Of a stretch of 64,000 nt of DNA, positions 51,628 through 62,298 are shown in pieces. Positions within the stretch are counted from its first letter, which is position 1. Every line of letters starts with the position of its first letter. Origin of the DNA: Colletes latitarsis (taxonomy: Eukaryota > Arthropoda > Insecta > Hymenoptera > Colletidae); contig NW_027488370.1 of the NCBI RefSeq assembly GCF_051014445.1, positions 12,524,001-12,588,000 of the forward strand. Direction: 5' to 3'. The position numbers and the translations under genes are program-made. The notes below the pieces were generated by a model. The model had not been told where the DNA came from and did not search any database. It saw only the letters and a list, made by a program, of their open reading frames with translations.

Positions 51628-52450
51628 CAATCCAGAAAAAGCCCAGGATCTAGCCAACAAGTATGAGAAATATGCGAAAGTACGAGTCTGATGAGGGCAA
51701 ATCCCAGGCCCAACCTGGACCTAACATGCGTTATCCTCTGAAATATTTATCAAGACCATGTTTAATTGACTGTTTCAGTGTGGTACCACATTACTACGTG
51801 ATCGAAACCAGAAAAAACCCAGGATCTGCTCAACAAGTATGTGAAAAACGCGAATGTATGAGCCTGATGAGGGCAAATCCCAGACCAATCCCAGACATAA
51901 TTTGCGTTATCCTATAAAATATTGATCGAATCCAGTTTTAATGGACAGTTTTAGTGTGGCATCACTTTTCTACGTGATGCAATGCAGAAAAAGACTCCAT
52001 CAGTTCAACATGTATGTTAGAACTGCGAAAGTATGTGTCTGATGAGGGAAAATCCCAGGCCTAACCTAGACATAACATACGTTATCCTCTAAAATATTGA
52101 TCGAAACCAGGTTTAATCACTGTTTCAGTGTGGTACCACATTACTACGTGATCGAAAATAGAAAAAACCCAGGATCTGTTCAACAAGTATGTGAAGAATG
52201 CGAAAGTATGAGACTGATGGGGGAAAATCCCAGGCCCAACCTAGACCTAACATGCGTTATCCTCAAAAATGTTTATCGAAACCAGGTTTAATTGACTGTT
52301 TCAGAGTGGTACCACGTTACTACGTGGTCGAAAACAGAAAATACCCAGGATCTTTTCAAGTATGAGAAATATACGAAAGTATGAGCCTGATGAGGACAAA
52401 TCCCAGACCTAACCCAGACCTAACGTGCGTTATCCACTAAAATATTGATC
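51628..52450 (+). repeat. Block J, partial copy 3
   Basis: Matches 49174-49996 at an offset of 2454 bp and 44807-45629 at 6821 bp. It includes the shared GTTTAATCACTGTTTCAG, which lacks the usual GA before CTG, and ATCGAAAATAG. The left edge follows an odd ACTGCATTGGCCAATCC at about 51618. The right part is more diverged and passes into the 5-mer of the right zone. Confidence 0.8.
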
Positions 52451-53000
52451 GAAATCAGGTTTAATGTACTGTTTCAGTGTGGTACCACATTACTACGTGA
52501 TCCAAACCAGAAAGAACCCAGGATCTGTTCAAGAAGTATGTGAAGAATCCGAAAGTATGAGTCTGATGAGGGAAAATTCCTGGCCTAACCTAGTCCTAAC
52601 GTGCGTTATCTTCTAAAATATTGATCGTAACCAGGATTAATTGACTGTTTCAGTGTGGTACCACATTACTACGTGATGCAAACCAGAAAAAGCCAGGGAT
52701 CTGGCCAACAAGTATGCGAAAAATGTGAAAGTATGACCCTGATGTGGGCAAACCCCAGGCCCAACATATACCTATAATGCGTTATCCTCAAAGATATTGA
52801 TCGAAACCAGGTTTAATGGACTGTTTCAGTGTGGTACCACATTACTACCTGATCCAAACCAGAGGAAGCCCAGAATCTGGCCCTCAAGTATGAGAAATAT
52901 GCGAAAGTACGAGCCTGATGAGGGCAAATACCAGACCGAATCTAGACCTAACATGTGTTATCCACTAAAATATTAATCGAAACCAGGTTTAATGATCTGT
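52300..53000 (+). repeat. Right-zone 5-mer, copy 1
   Basis: The first appearance of an ordered set: a 173-bp monomer with TGGTCGAAAACAGAAAATACC; one with GAAGAATCCGAAAG and AAAATTCCTGGCC; one with CCCAACATATACCTATAATG; and one with CTACCTGATCC and CTGGCCCTCAAG. The mark TGGTCGAAAACAG lies at 52325, 55128, 56005, 57411 and 59860, with steps of 2803, 877, 1406 and 2449. Confidence 0.82.
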
Positions 53001-53494
53001 TTCAGTGTGGTACCACATTACTACGTGATCGAAACCAGAAAAAACCCAGAATCTGTTCAAGAAGTATGTGAAGAATGCGAAAGTATGAGACTGATAAGGG
53101 CAAATCGTAGACCTAACATGTGTAATCCTCTAAAATATTGAAGGAAACCAGGTTTAATTGACAGTTGCAGTGGGGCACCACATTACTACGTGATCCAAAC
53201 CAGAAAAAACCCAGGATCTGTTCAACACGTATGTGAAAAACGCGAAAGTATGAGCCTGATGAGGGCAAATCCCAGACCTATCCCAGACATAACTTGCGTT
53301 ATCCTATAAAATATTGATCGAATCCAGTTTTAATAGACAGTTTTAGTGTGGTACCACTTTACTACGTGATCCAATGCTGAAAAAACCCTCGATCAGGTCA
53401 ACATGTATGTTAAAACTGCGATTGTATGACCCTGATGAGGGCAAATCCCAGACCTATCCCAGACCTAAGTTGCGTTATCCTCTAAAATATTGAT

Positions 53495-53940
53495 CAAAAC
53501 CAGGTTTAATTGATTGTTTCAGTGTGGTACCACATTACTACCTGATACAAACCGGAAAAAACTCAGGATGTGTTCAACAAGTATGTGAAGAATGCGAAAG
53601 TATGAGTCTGATGAGGGCAAATCCCAGGCCTAATCTAGACCTAACATGAGTTATCGTCTAAAATATTGATCGAATCCAGGTTTAATGGACTGTTTCAGTG
53701 TGGTACCACATTACTACGTGATCCAGACCAGTGAAAGCCCAGAATCTGGCCAACAAGTTTGAGTAACGTGCGAAAGTATGACCCAGATGAGGGCAAATCC
53801 TAGACCAAACCGAGACCTAACATGCGTTATCCTCCAAAATATTGATCGATACCAGGTTTAATCGACTGATTCTGAGTGGTACCACATTACTACGTGATCC
53901 AAACTAGAAAGAACCCAGGATCTGTTCAACAAGTATGTGA
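53495..53940 (+). repeat. Module K, copy 1 (AAGTTTGAGTAAC)
   Basis: Contains a monomer with CTGATACAAACCGG and AACTCAGGATGTGTTC, one starting ATGAGTTATCGTC, and one with CCAGACCAGTGAAAGCCC and AAGTTTGAGTAAC. It recurs 880 bp downstream (54375-54820), and again within the two 2449-bp units near 59290-59840 and 61740-62290. Confidence 0.8.
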
Positions 53941-54699
53941 AGAATGCGAAAGTATGAGCCTGATTAGGGCAAATCCTAGACCTAGCCCAGACATAACATG
54001 CGTTATCCACTAAAATATTGATCGAAACCAGGTTTAATGGACTGTTTCAGTGTGGTACCACTTTACTACGTGATCCAAAGCAGAAAAAACCCTCGATCAG
54101 GTCGACATGTATGTTAAAACTGCGAAAGTATGACCCTGATGAGGGCAAATACCAGACCTAATCTAGACCTAACATGTGTTATCCACTAAAATATTAATCG
54201 AAACCAGGTTTAATGATATGATTCAGTGTGGTACCACATTACTACGTGATCGAAACCAGAAAAAACCCAGAATCTGTTCAATAAGTATGTTAAGAATGCG
54301 AAAGTATGAGCCTGATGAGGGCAAATCCCAGACCTATCCCAGACATAACTTGCGTTATCCTATATAATATTGATCGAAACCAGGTTTAATTGATTGTTTC
54401 AGTGTGGTACCACATTACTACCTGATACAAACCGGAAAAAACTCAGGATGTGTTCAACAAGTATGTGAAGAATGCGAAAGTATGAGTCTGATGAGGGCAA
54501 ATCCCAGGCCTAATCTAGACCTAACATGAGTTATCGTCTAAAATATTGATCGAATCCAGGTTTAATGGATTGTTTCAGTGTGGTACCACATTACTACGTG
54601 ATCCAGACCAGTGAAAGCCCAGAATCTGGCCAACAAGTTTGAGTAACATGCGATAGTATGACCCAGATGAGGGCAAATCCTAGACCAAACCGAGACCTA

Positions 54700-55875
54700 A
54701 CATGCGTTATCCTCCAAAATATTGATCCATACCAGGTTTAATCGACTGATTCTGTGTGGTACCACATTACTACGTGATCCAAACTAGAAAAAACCTAGGA
54801 TCTGTTCAACAAGTATGTGAAAAACGCGAAAGTATGAGCCTGATGAGGGCAAAATCCCAGACCAATCCCAGACATAACTTGCGTTATCCTATAAAATATT
54901 GATCGAATCCAGTTTTAATGGACAGTTTTAGTGTGGCATCACTTTACTACGTGATGCAATGCAGAAAAAACCCTCCATCAGGTCAACATGTATGTTAAAA
55001 CTGCGAAAGTATGTGTCTGATGAGGGCAAATCCCAGGCCTAACCTAGACCTAACATGCGTTATCCTCAAAAATGTTGATCGAAACCAGGTTTAATCGACT
55101 GTTTCAGAGTGGTACCGCATTACTACGTGGTCGAAAACAGAAAATACCCAGGATCTTTTCAAGTATGAGAATTATACGAAAGTATGAGCCTGATGAGGAC
55201 AAATCCCAGACCTAACCCAGACCTAACGTGCGATATCCACTAAAATATTGATCGAAATCAGGTTTAATGTACTGTTTCAGTGTGGTACCACATTACTACG
55301 TGATCCAAACCAGAAAGAACCCAGGATCTGTTCAAGAAGTATGTGAAGAATCCGAAAGTATGAGTCTGTTGAGGGAAAATTCCTGGCCTAACCTAGTCCT
55401 AACGTGCGTTATCCTCTAAAATATTGATCGTAACCAGGATTAATTGACTGTTTCAGTGTGGTACCACATTACTACGTGATGCAAACCAGAAAAAGCCAGG
55501 GATCTGGCCAACAAGTATGCGAAAAATGTGAAAGTATGACCCTGATGTGGGCAAATCCCAGGCCCAACATATACCTATAATGCGTTATCCTCAAGGATAT
55601 TGATCGAAACCAGGTTTAATGGACTGTTTCAGTGTGGTACCACATTACTACCTGATCCAAACCAGATGAAGCCCAGAATCTGGCCCTCAAGTATGAGAAA
55701 TATGCGAAAGTACGAGCCTGATGAGTACAAATCCCAGACCTAACCTAGACCTAAAATGCGTTATTCTCTAAAATATTGATCGAAACCTGGTTTAATGGAC
55801 TGTTTCAGTGAGGTACCACATTACTACGTGATCCAAACCAGAAAAAACCCTGGATCTGTTCAACAAGTATGTGAA
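54700..55875 (+). repeat. Block L, copy 1 (offset 2283 bp)
   Basis: About 1.17 kb matching 56983-58158. Paired points are GCAAAATCCCAGACC at 54849 and 57132, and TGGTCGAAAACAG at 55128 and 57411, both 2283 bp apart (13 monomers less a few bases). It covers a monomer with GTGTGGCATCACTTTACTACG plus the 5-mer set. Confidence 0.8.
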
Positions 55876-56655
55876 GAATGCGAAAGTATGAGACTGATGG
55901 GGGAAAATCCCAGGCCCAACCTAGACCTAACATGCGTTATCCTCAAAAATGTTGATCGAAACCAGGTTTAATTGACTGTTTCAGAGTGGTACCACATTAC
56001 TACGTGGTCGAAAACAGAAAATACCCAGGATCTTATCAAGTATGAGAAATATACGAAAGTATGAGCCTGATGAGGACAAATCCCAGACCTAACCCAGACC
56101 TAACGTGCGTTATCCACTAAAATATTGATCGAAATCAGGTTTAATGTACTGTTTCAGTGTGGTACCACATTACTACGTGATCCAAACCAGAAAGAACCCA
56201 GGATCTGTTCAAGAAGTATGTGAAGAATCCGAAAGTATGAGTCTGATGAGGGAAAATTCCTGGCCTAACCTAGTCCTAACGTGCGTTATCCTCTAAAATA
56301 TTGATCGTAACCAGGATTAATTGACTGTTTCAGTGTGGTACCACATTACTACGTGATGCAAACCAGAAAAAGCCAGGGATCTGGCCAACAAGTATGCGAA
56401 AAATGTGAATGTATGACCCTGATGTGGGCAAATCCCAGGCCCAACATATACCTATAATGCGTTATCCTCAAAGATATTGATCGAAACCAGGTTTAATGGA
56501 CTGTTTCAGTGTGGTACCACATTACTACCTGATCCAAACCAGAGGAAGCCCAGAATCTGGCCCTCAAGTATGAGAAATATGCGAAAGTACGAGCCTGATG
56601 AGTGCAAATCCCAGACCTAACATAGACCTAAAATGCGTTATTCTCTAAGATATTG
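55050..56655 (+). repeat. Tandem pair of 877-bp 5-mers
   Basis: Two copies of the right-zone 5-mer stand side by side: about 55050-55926 and 55927-56655, the second cut short at its right end. The step 877 equals 5 x 176 minus 3, matching the 3-bp-shorter TTCAAGTATGAG monomer each copy contains. Small differences are present, such as GGTACCGC against GGTACCAC. Confidence 0.82.
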
Positions 56656-56982
56656 ATCGAAACCAGGATTAATCGACTGTTTCAGTGTGGTACCACAGTA
56701 CTACCTGATCCAAAACAGGAAAAGCCAGGGGTCTGTGCAACAAGTATGTGAAAAACGCGAAAATATAACCCTGATGAGGGCAAATCCCAAACCTGGCCCA
56801 GACCTAACTTGCGTTATCCTATAAAATATTGATCGAAACCAGGTTTAATTGACTGTATCAGTGTGGTACCAGTTTACGACGTGATCCAAAGCAGAAAAAA
56901 CCATCGATTAGGTCAACAAGTATGAGAAATATGCGAAGGTATGAGCCTGATGAGGGCAAATCCTAGACCAAACCGAGACCTA

Positions 56983-58158
56983 ACATGCGTTATCCTCAAA
57001 AATATTGATCGATACCAGGTTTAATCGACTGATTCTGTGTGGTACCACATTACTACGTGATCCAAACTAGAAAAAACCCAGGATCTGTTCAACAAGTATG
57101 TGAAAAACGCGAAAGTATGAGCCTGATGAGGGCAAAATCCCAGACCAATCCCAGACATAACTTGCGTTATCCTATAAAATATTGATCGAATCCAGTTTTA
57201 ATGGACAGTTTTAGTGTGGCATCACTTTACTACGTAATGCAATGCAGAAAAAACGCTCCATCAGGTCAACATGTATGTTAAAACTGCGAAAGTATGTGTC
57301 TGATGATGGCAAATCCCAGGCCTAACCTAGACCTAACATGCGTTATCCTCAAAAATGTTGATCGAAACCAGGTTTAATCGACTGTTTCAGAGTGGTACCG
57401 CATTACTACGTGGTCGAAAACAGAAAATACCCAGGATCTTTTCAAGTATGAGAAATATACGAAAGTATGAGCCTGATGAGGACAAATCCCAGACCTAACC
57501 CAGACCTAACGTGCGTTATCCACTAAAATATTGATCGAAATCAGGTTTAATGTACTGTTTCAGTGTGGTACCGCATTACTACGTGATCCAAACCAGAAAG
57601 AACCCAGGATCTGTTCAAGAAGTATCTGAAGAATCCGAAAGTATGAGTCTGTTGAGGGAAAATTCCTGGCCTAACCTAGTCCTAACGTGCGTTATCCTCT
57701 AAAATATTGATCGTAACCAGGATTAATTGACTGTTTCAGTGTGGTACCACATTACTACGTGATGCAAACCAGAAAAAGCCAGGGATCTGGCCAACAAGTA
57801 TGCGAGAAATGTGAAAGCATGACCCTGATGTGGGCAAATCCCAGGCCCAACATATACCTATAATGCGTTATCCTCAAGGATATTGATCGAAACCAGGTTT
57901 AATGGACTGTTTTAGTGTGGTACCACATTACTACCTGAACCAAACCAGAGGAAGCCCAGAATCTGGCCCTCAAGTATGAGAAATATGCGAAAGTACGAGC
58001 CTGATGAGTGCAAATCCCAGACCTAACCTAGACCTAAAATGCGTTATTCTCTAAAATATTGATCGAAACCTGGTTTAATGGACTGTTTCAGTGTGGTACC
58101 ACATTACTACGTGATCCAAACCAGAAAAAACCCTGGATCTGTTCAACAAGTATGTGAA
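56983..58158 (+). repeat. Block L, copy 2
   Basis: Partner of 54700-55875. Its right part is also the left part of the first 2449-bp unit, so the 14-mer was formed after, or out of, this duplication. After about 58158 the copies separate (ACGCGAAAATATAACCC here against AATGCGAAAG there). Confidence 0.78.
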
Positions 58159-59849
58159 AAACGCGAAAATATAACCCTGATGAGAGCAAATGCCAGAACT
58201 GTCCCAGACCTAACAAGCGTTGTCCTATGAAATATTGATCGATACCAGGTTTAATCGACTGTTTCTGTGTGGTACCACATTACTACGTGATCGAAACCAG
58301 AAAAAACCCAGAATCTGTTCAAGAAGTATGTGAAGAATGCGAAAGTATGAGACTGATAAGGGCAAATCCTAGACCTAACATGTGTAATCCTCTAAAATAT
58401 TGACGGAAACCAGGTTTAATTGACAGGTGCAGTGTGGCACCACATTACTACGTGATCCAAACCAGAAAAAAACCCAGGATCTGTTCAACACGTATGTGAA
58501 AAACGCGAAAGTATGAGCCTGATGAGGGCAAATCCCAGACCTATCCCAGACATAACTTGCGTTATCCTATAAAATATTGATCGAATCCAGTTTTAATGGA
58601 CAGTTTTAGTGTGGTACCACTTTACTACGTGATCCAATGCTGAAAAAACCCTCGATCAGGTCAACATGTATGTTAAAACTGCGATTGTATGACCCTGATG
58701 AGGGCAAATCCCAAACCTAGCCTAGACCTAACGTGTGTTATCCCGTAAAATATAGACGGAAACGAGGTTTAATTGACAGTTTCAGTGTGGTACCACATTA
58801 CTGCGTGATCTAATCCAGAAAAGCCCAGGATCTGTTCAACAAGTATGTGAAGAATGCGAAAGTATGAGTCTGATGAGGGAAAATCCCAGGCCTAACCTGG
58901 ACCCAACATGAGTTATCGTCTAAAATATTGACCGCAACCAGGTTTAATGGACTGTTTCATTGTGGTACCACATTACTACGTGATCCAAATCAGAAAAAGC
59001 CAGGGATCTGTTCATCAAGTATGTGAAAAACGCGAAAATATGACCCTGATGAGAGCAAATGCCAGAACTGTCCCAGAGCTAACTTGCCTTATCCTATAAA
59101 ATATTGATCGAAATCAGGTTCAATTGACTGTTTCAGTGTGGGACCACTTCACGACGTGATCCAAACCAGAAAAAACCATCGATACGGTCAACATGTAAAT
59201 TAAAACTGCGAAAGTATGACCCTGATGGGGGCAAATCCCAGACCTATCCCAGACCTAACTTGCGTTATCCTGTAAAATATTGATCGAAACCGGGTTTAAT
59301 TGATTGTTTCAGTGTGGTACCACATTACTACCTGATACAAACCGGAAAAAACTCAGGATGTGTTCAACAAGTATGTGAAGAATGCGAAAGTATGAGTCTG
59401 ATAAGGGAAAATCCCTGGCCTAACCTAGACCTAACATGCGTTATCCTCAAAAATATTGATCGAAACAGGGTTTAATGGACTGTTTCAGTGTGTTACCACA
59501 TTACTACGTGATCTAATCCAGAAAAGCCCAGGATCTGTTCAGCAAATATGTGAAGAATGCGAAAGTATGAGTCTGATGAGGGCAAATCCCAGGCCTAATC
59601 TAGACCTAACATGAGTTATCGTCTAAAATATTGATCGAATCCAGGTTTAATGGACTGTTTCAGTGTGGTACCACATTACTACGTGATCCAGACCAGTGAA
59701 AGCCCAGAATCTGGCCAACAAGTTTGAGTAACATGCGAAAGTATGACCCAGATGAGGGCAAATCCTAGACCAAACCGAGACCTAACATGCGTTATCCTCC
59801 AAAATATTGATCGATACCAGGTTTAATCGACTGATTCTGTGTGGTACCA
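57401..59849 (+). repeat. 14-mer higher-order repeat, copy 1 (2449 bp)
   Basis: Fourteen monomers repeated immediately downstream with almost no change. Paired points are TGGTCGAAAACAG at 57411 and 59860, GTCCCAGACC at 58201 and 60650, and GCGATTGTATG at 58681 and 61130. One clear difference is T at 59007 against G at 61456. The length is 15 bp below 14 x 176; a 165-bp and a 173-bp monomer inside account for 14 of these. This is one of the most recently duplicated parts of the window. Confidence 0.93.
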
Positions 59850-62298
59850 CATTACTACGTGGTCGAAAACAGAAAATACCCAGGATCTTTTCAAGTATGA
59901 GAAATATACGAAAGTATGAGCCTGATGAGGACAAATCCCAGACCTAACCCAGACCTAACGTGCGTTATCCACTAAAATATTGATCGAAATCAGGTTTAAT
60001 GTACTGTTTCAGTGTGGTACCGCATTACTACGTGATCCAAACCAGAAAGAACCCAGGATCTGTTCAAGAAGTATCTGAAGAATCCGAAAGTATGAGTCTG
60101 TTGAGGGAAAATTCCTGGCCTAACCTAGTCCTAACGTGCGTTATCCTCTAAAATATTGATCGTAACCAGGATTAATTGACTGTTTCAGTGTGGTACCACA
60201 TTACTACGTGATGCAAACCAGAAAAAGCCAGGGATCTGGCCAACAAGTATGCGAGAAATGTGAAAGCATGACCCTGATGTGGGCAAATCCCAGGCCCAAC
60301 ATATACCTATAATGCGTTATCCTCAAGGATATTGATCGAAACCAGGTTTAATGGACTGTTTTAGTGTGGTACCACATTACTACCTGAACCAAACCAGAGG
60401 AAGCCCAGAATCTGGCCCTCAAGTATGAGAAATATGCGAAAGTACGAGCCTGATGAGTGCAAATCCCAGACCTAACCTAGACCTAAAATGCGTTATTCTC
60501 TAAAATATTGATCGAAACCTGGTTTAATGGACTGTTTCAGTGTGGTACCACATTACTACGTGATCCAAACCAGAAAAAACCCTGGATCTGTTCAACAAGT
60601 ATGTGAAAAACGCGAAAATATAACCCTGATGAGAGCAAATGCCAGAACTGTCCCAGACCTAACAAGCGTTGTCCTATGAAATATTGATCGATACCAGGTT
60701 TAATCGACTGTTTCTGTGTGGTACCACATTACTACGTGATCGAAACCAGAAAAAACCCAGAATCTGTTCAAGAAGTATGTGAAGAATGCGAAAGTATGAG
60801 ACTGATAAGGGCAAATCCTAGACCTAACATGTGTAATCCTCTAAAATATTGACGGAAACCAGGTTTAATTGACAGGTGCAGTGTGGCACCACATTACTAC
60901 GTGATCCAAACCAGAAAAAAACCCAGGATCTGTTCAACACGTATGTGAAAAACGCGAAAGTATGAGCCTGATGAGGGCAAATCCCAGACCTATCCCAGAC
61001 ATAACTTGCGTTATCCTATAAAATATTGATCGAATCCAGTTTTAATGGACAGTTTTAGTGTGGTACCACTTTACTACGTGATCCAATGCTGAAAAAACCC
61101 TCGATCAGGTCAACATGTATGTTAAAACTGCGATTGTATGACCCTGATGAGGGCAAATCCCAAACCTAGCCTAGACCTAACGTGTGTTATCCCGTAAAAT
61201 ATAGACGGAAACGAGGTTTAATTGACAGTTTCAGTGTGGTACCACATTACTGCGTGATCTAATCCAGAAAAGCCCAGGATCTGTTCAACAAGTATGTGAA
61301 GAATGCGAAAGTATGAGTCTGATGAGGGAAAATCCCAGGCCTAACCTGGACCCAACATGAGTTATCGTCTAAAATATTGACCGCAACCAGGTTTAATGGA
61401 CTGTTTCATTGTGGTACCACATTACTACGTGATCCAAATCAGAAAAAGCCAGGGAGCTGTTCATCAAGTATGTGAAAAACGCGAAAATATGACCCTGATG
61501 AGAGCAAATGCCAGAACTGTCCCAGAGCTAACTTGCCTTATCCTATAAAATATTGATCGAAATCAGGTTCAATTGACTGTTTCAGTGTGGGACCACTTCA
61601 CGACGTGATCCAAACCAGAAAAAACCATCGATACGGTCAACATGTAAATTAAAACTGCGAAAGTATGACCCTGATGGGGGCAAATCCCAGACCTATCCCA
61701 GACCTAACTTGCGTTATCCTGTAAAATATTGATCGAAACCGGGTTTAATTGATTGTTTCAGTGTGGTACCACATTACTACCTGATACAAACCGGAAAAAA
61801 CTCAGGATGTGTTCAACAAGTATGTGAAGAATGCGAAAGTATGAGTCTGATAAGGGAAAATCCCTGGCCTAACCTAGACCTAACATGCGTTATCCTCAAA
61901 AATATTGATCGAAACAGGGTTTAATGGACTGTTTCAGTGTGTTACCACATTACTACGTGATCTAATCCAGAAAAGCCCAGGATCTGTTCAGCAAATATGT
62001 GAAGAATGCGAAAGTATGAGTCTGATGAGGGCAAATCCCAGGCCTAATCTAGACCTAACATGAGTTATCGTCTAAAATATTGATCGAATCCAGGTTTAAT
62101 GGACTGTTTCAGTGTGGTACCACATTACTACGTGATCCAGACCAGTGAAAGCCCAGAATCTGGCCAACAAGTTTGAGTAACATGCGAAAGTATGACCCAG
62201 ATGAGGGCAAATCCTAGACCAAACCGAGACCTAACATGCGTTATCCTCCAAAATATTGATCGATACCAGGTTTAATCGACTGATTCTGTGTGGTACCA
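59850..62298 (+). repeat. 14-mer higher-order repeat, copy 2 (2449 bp)
   Basis: Follows copy 1 without a gap. At its right end the array does not start a third copy. After ACATTACTACG it joins GATCCAAACTAG and CTGATTAGGGC, which match 53896-54000, then a segment like 54190-54290 with AATGATATGATTCAG. Confidence 0.93.
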
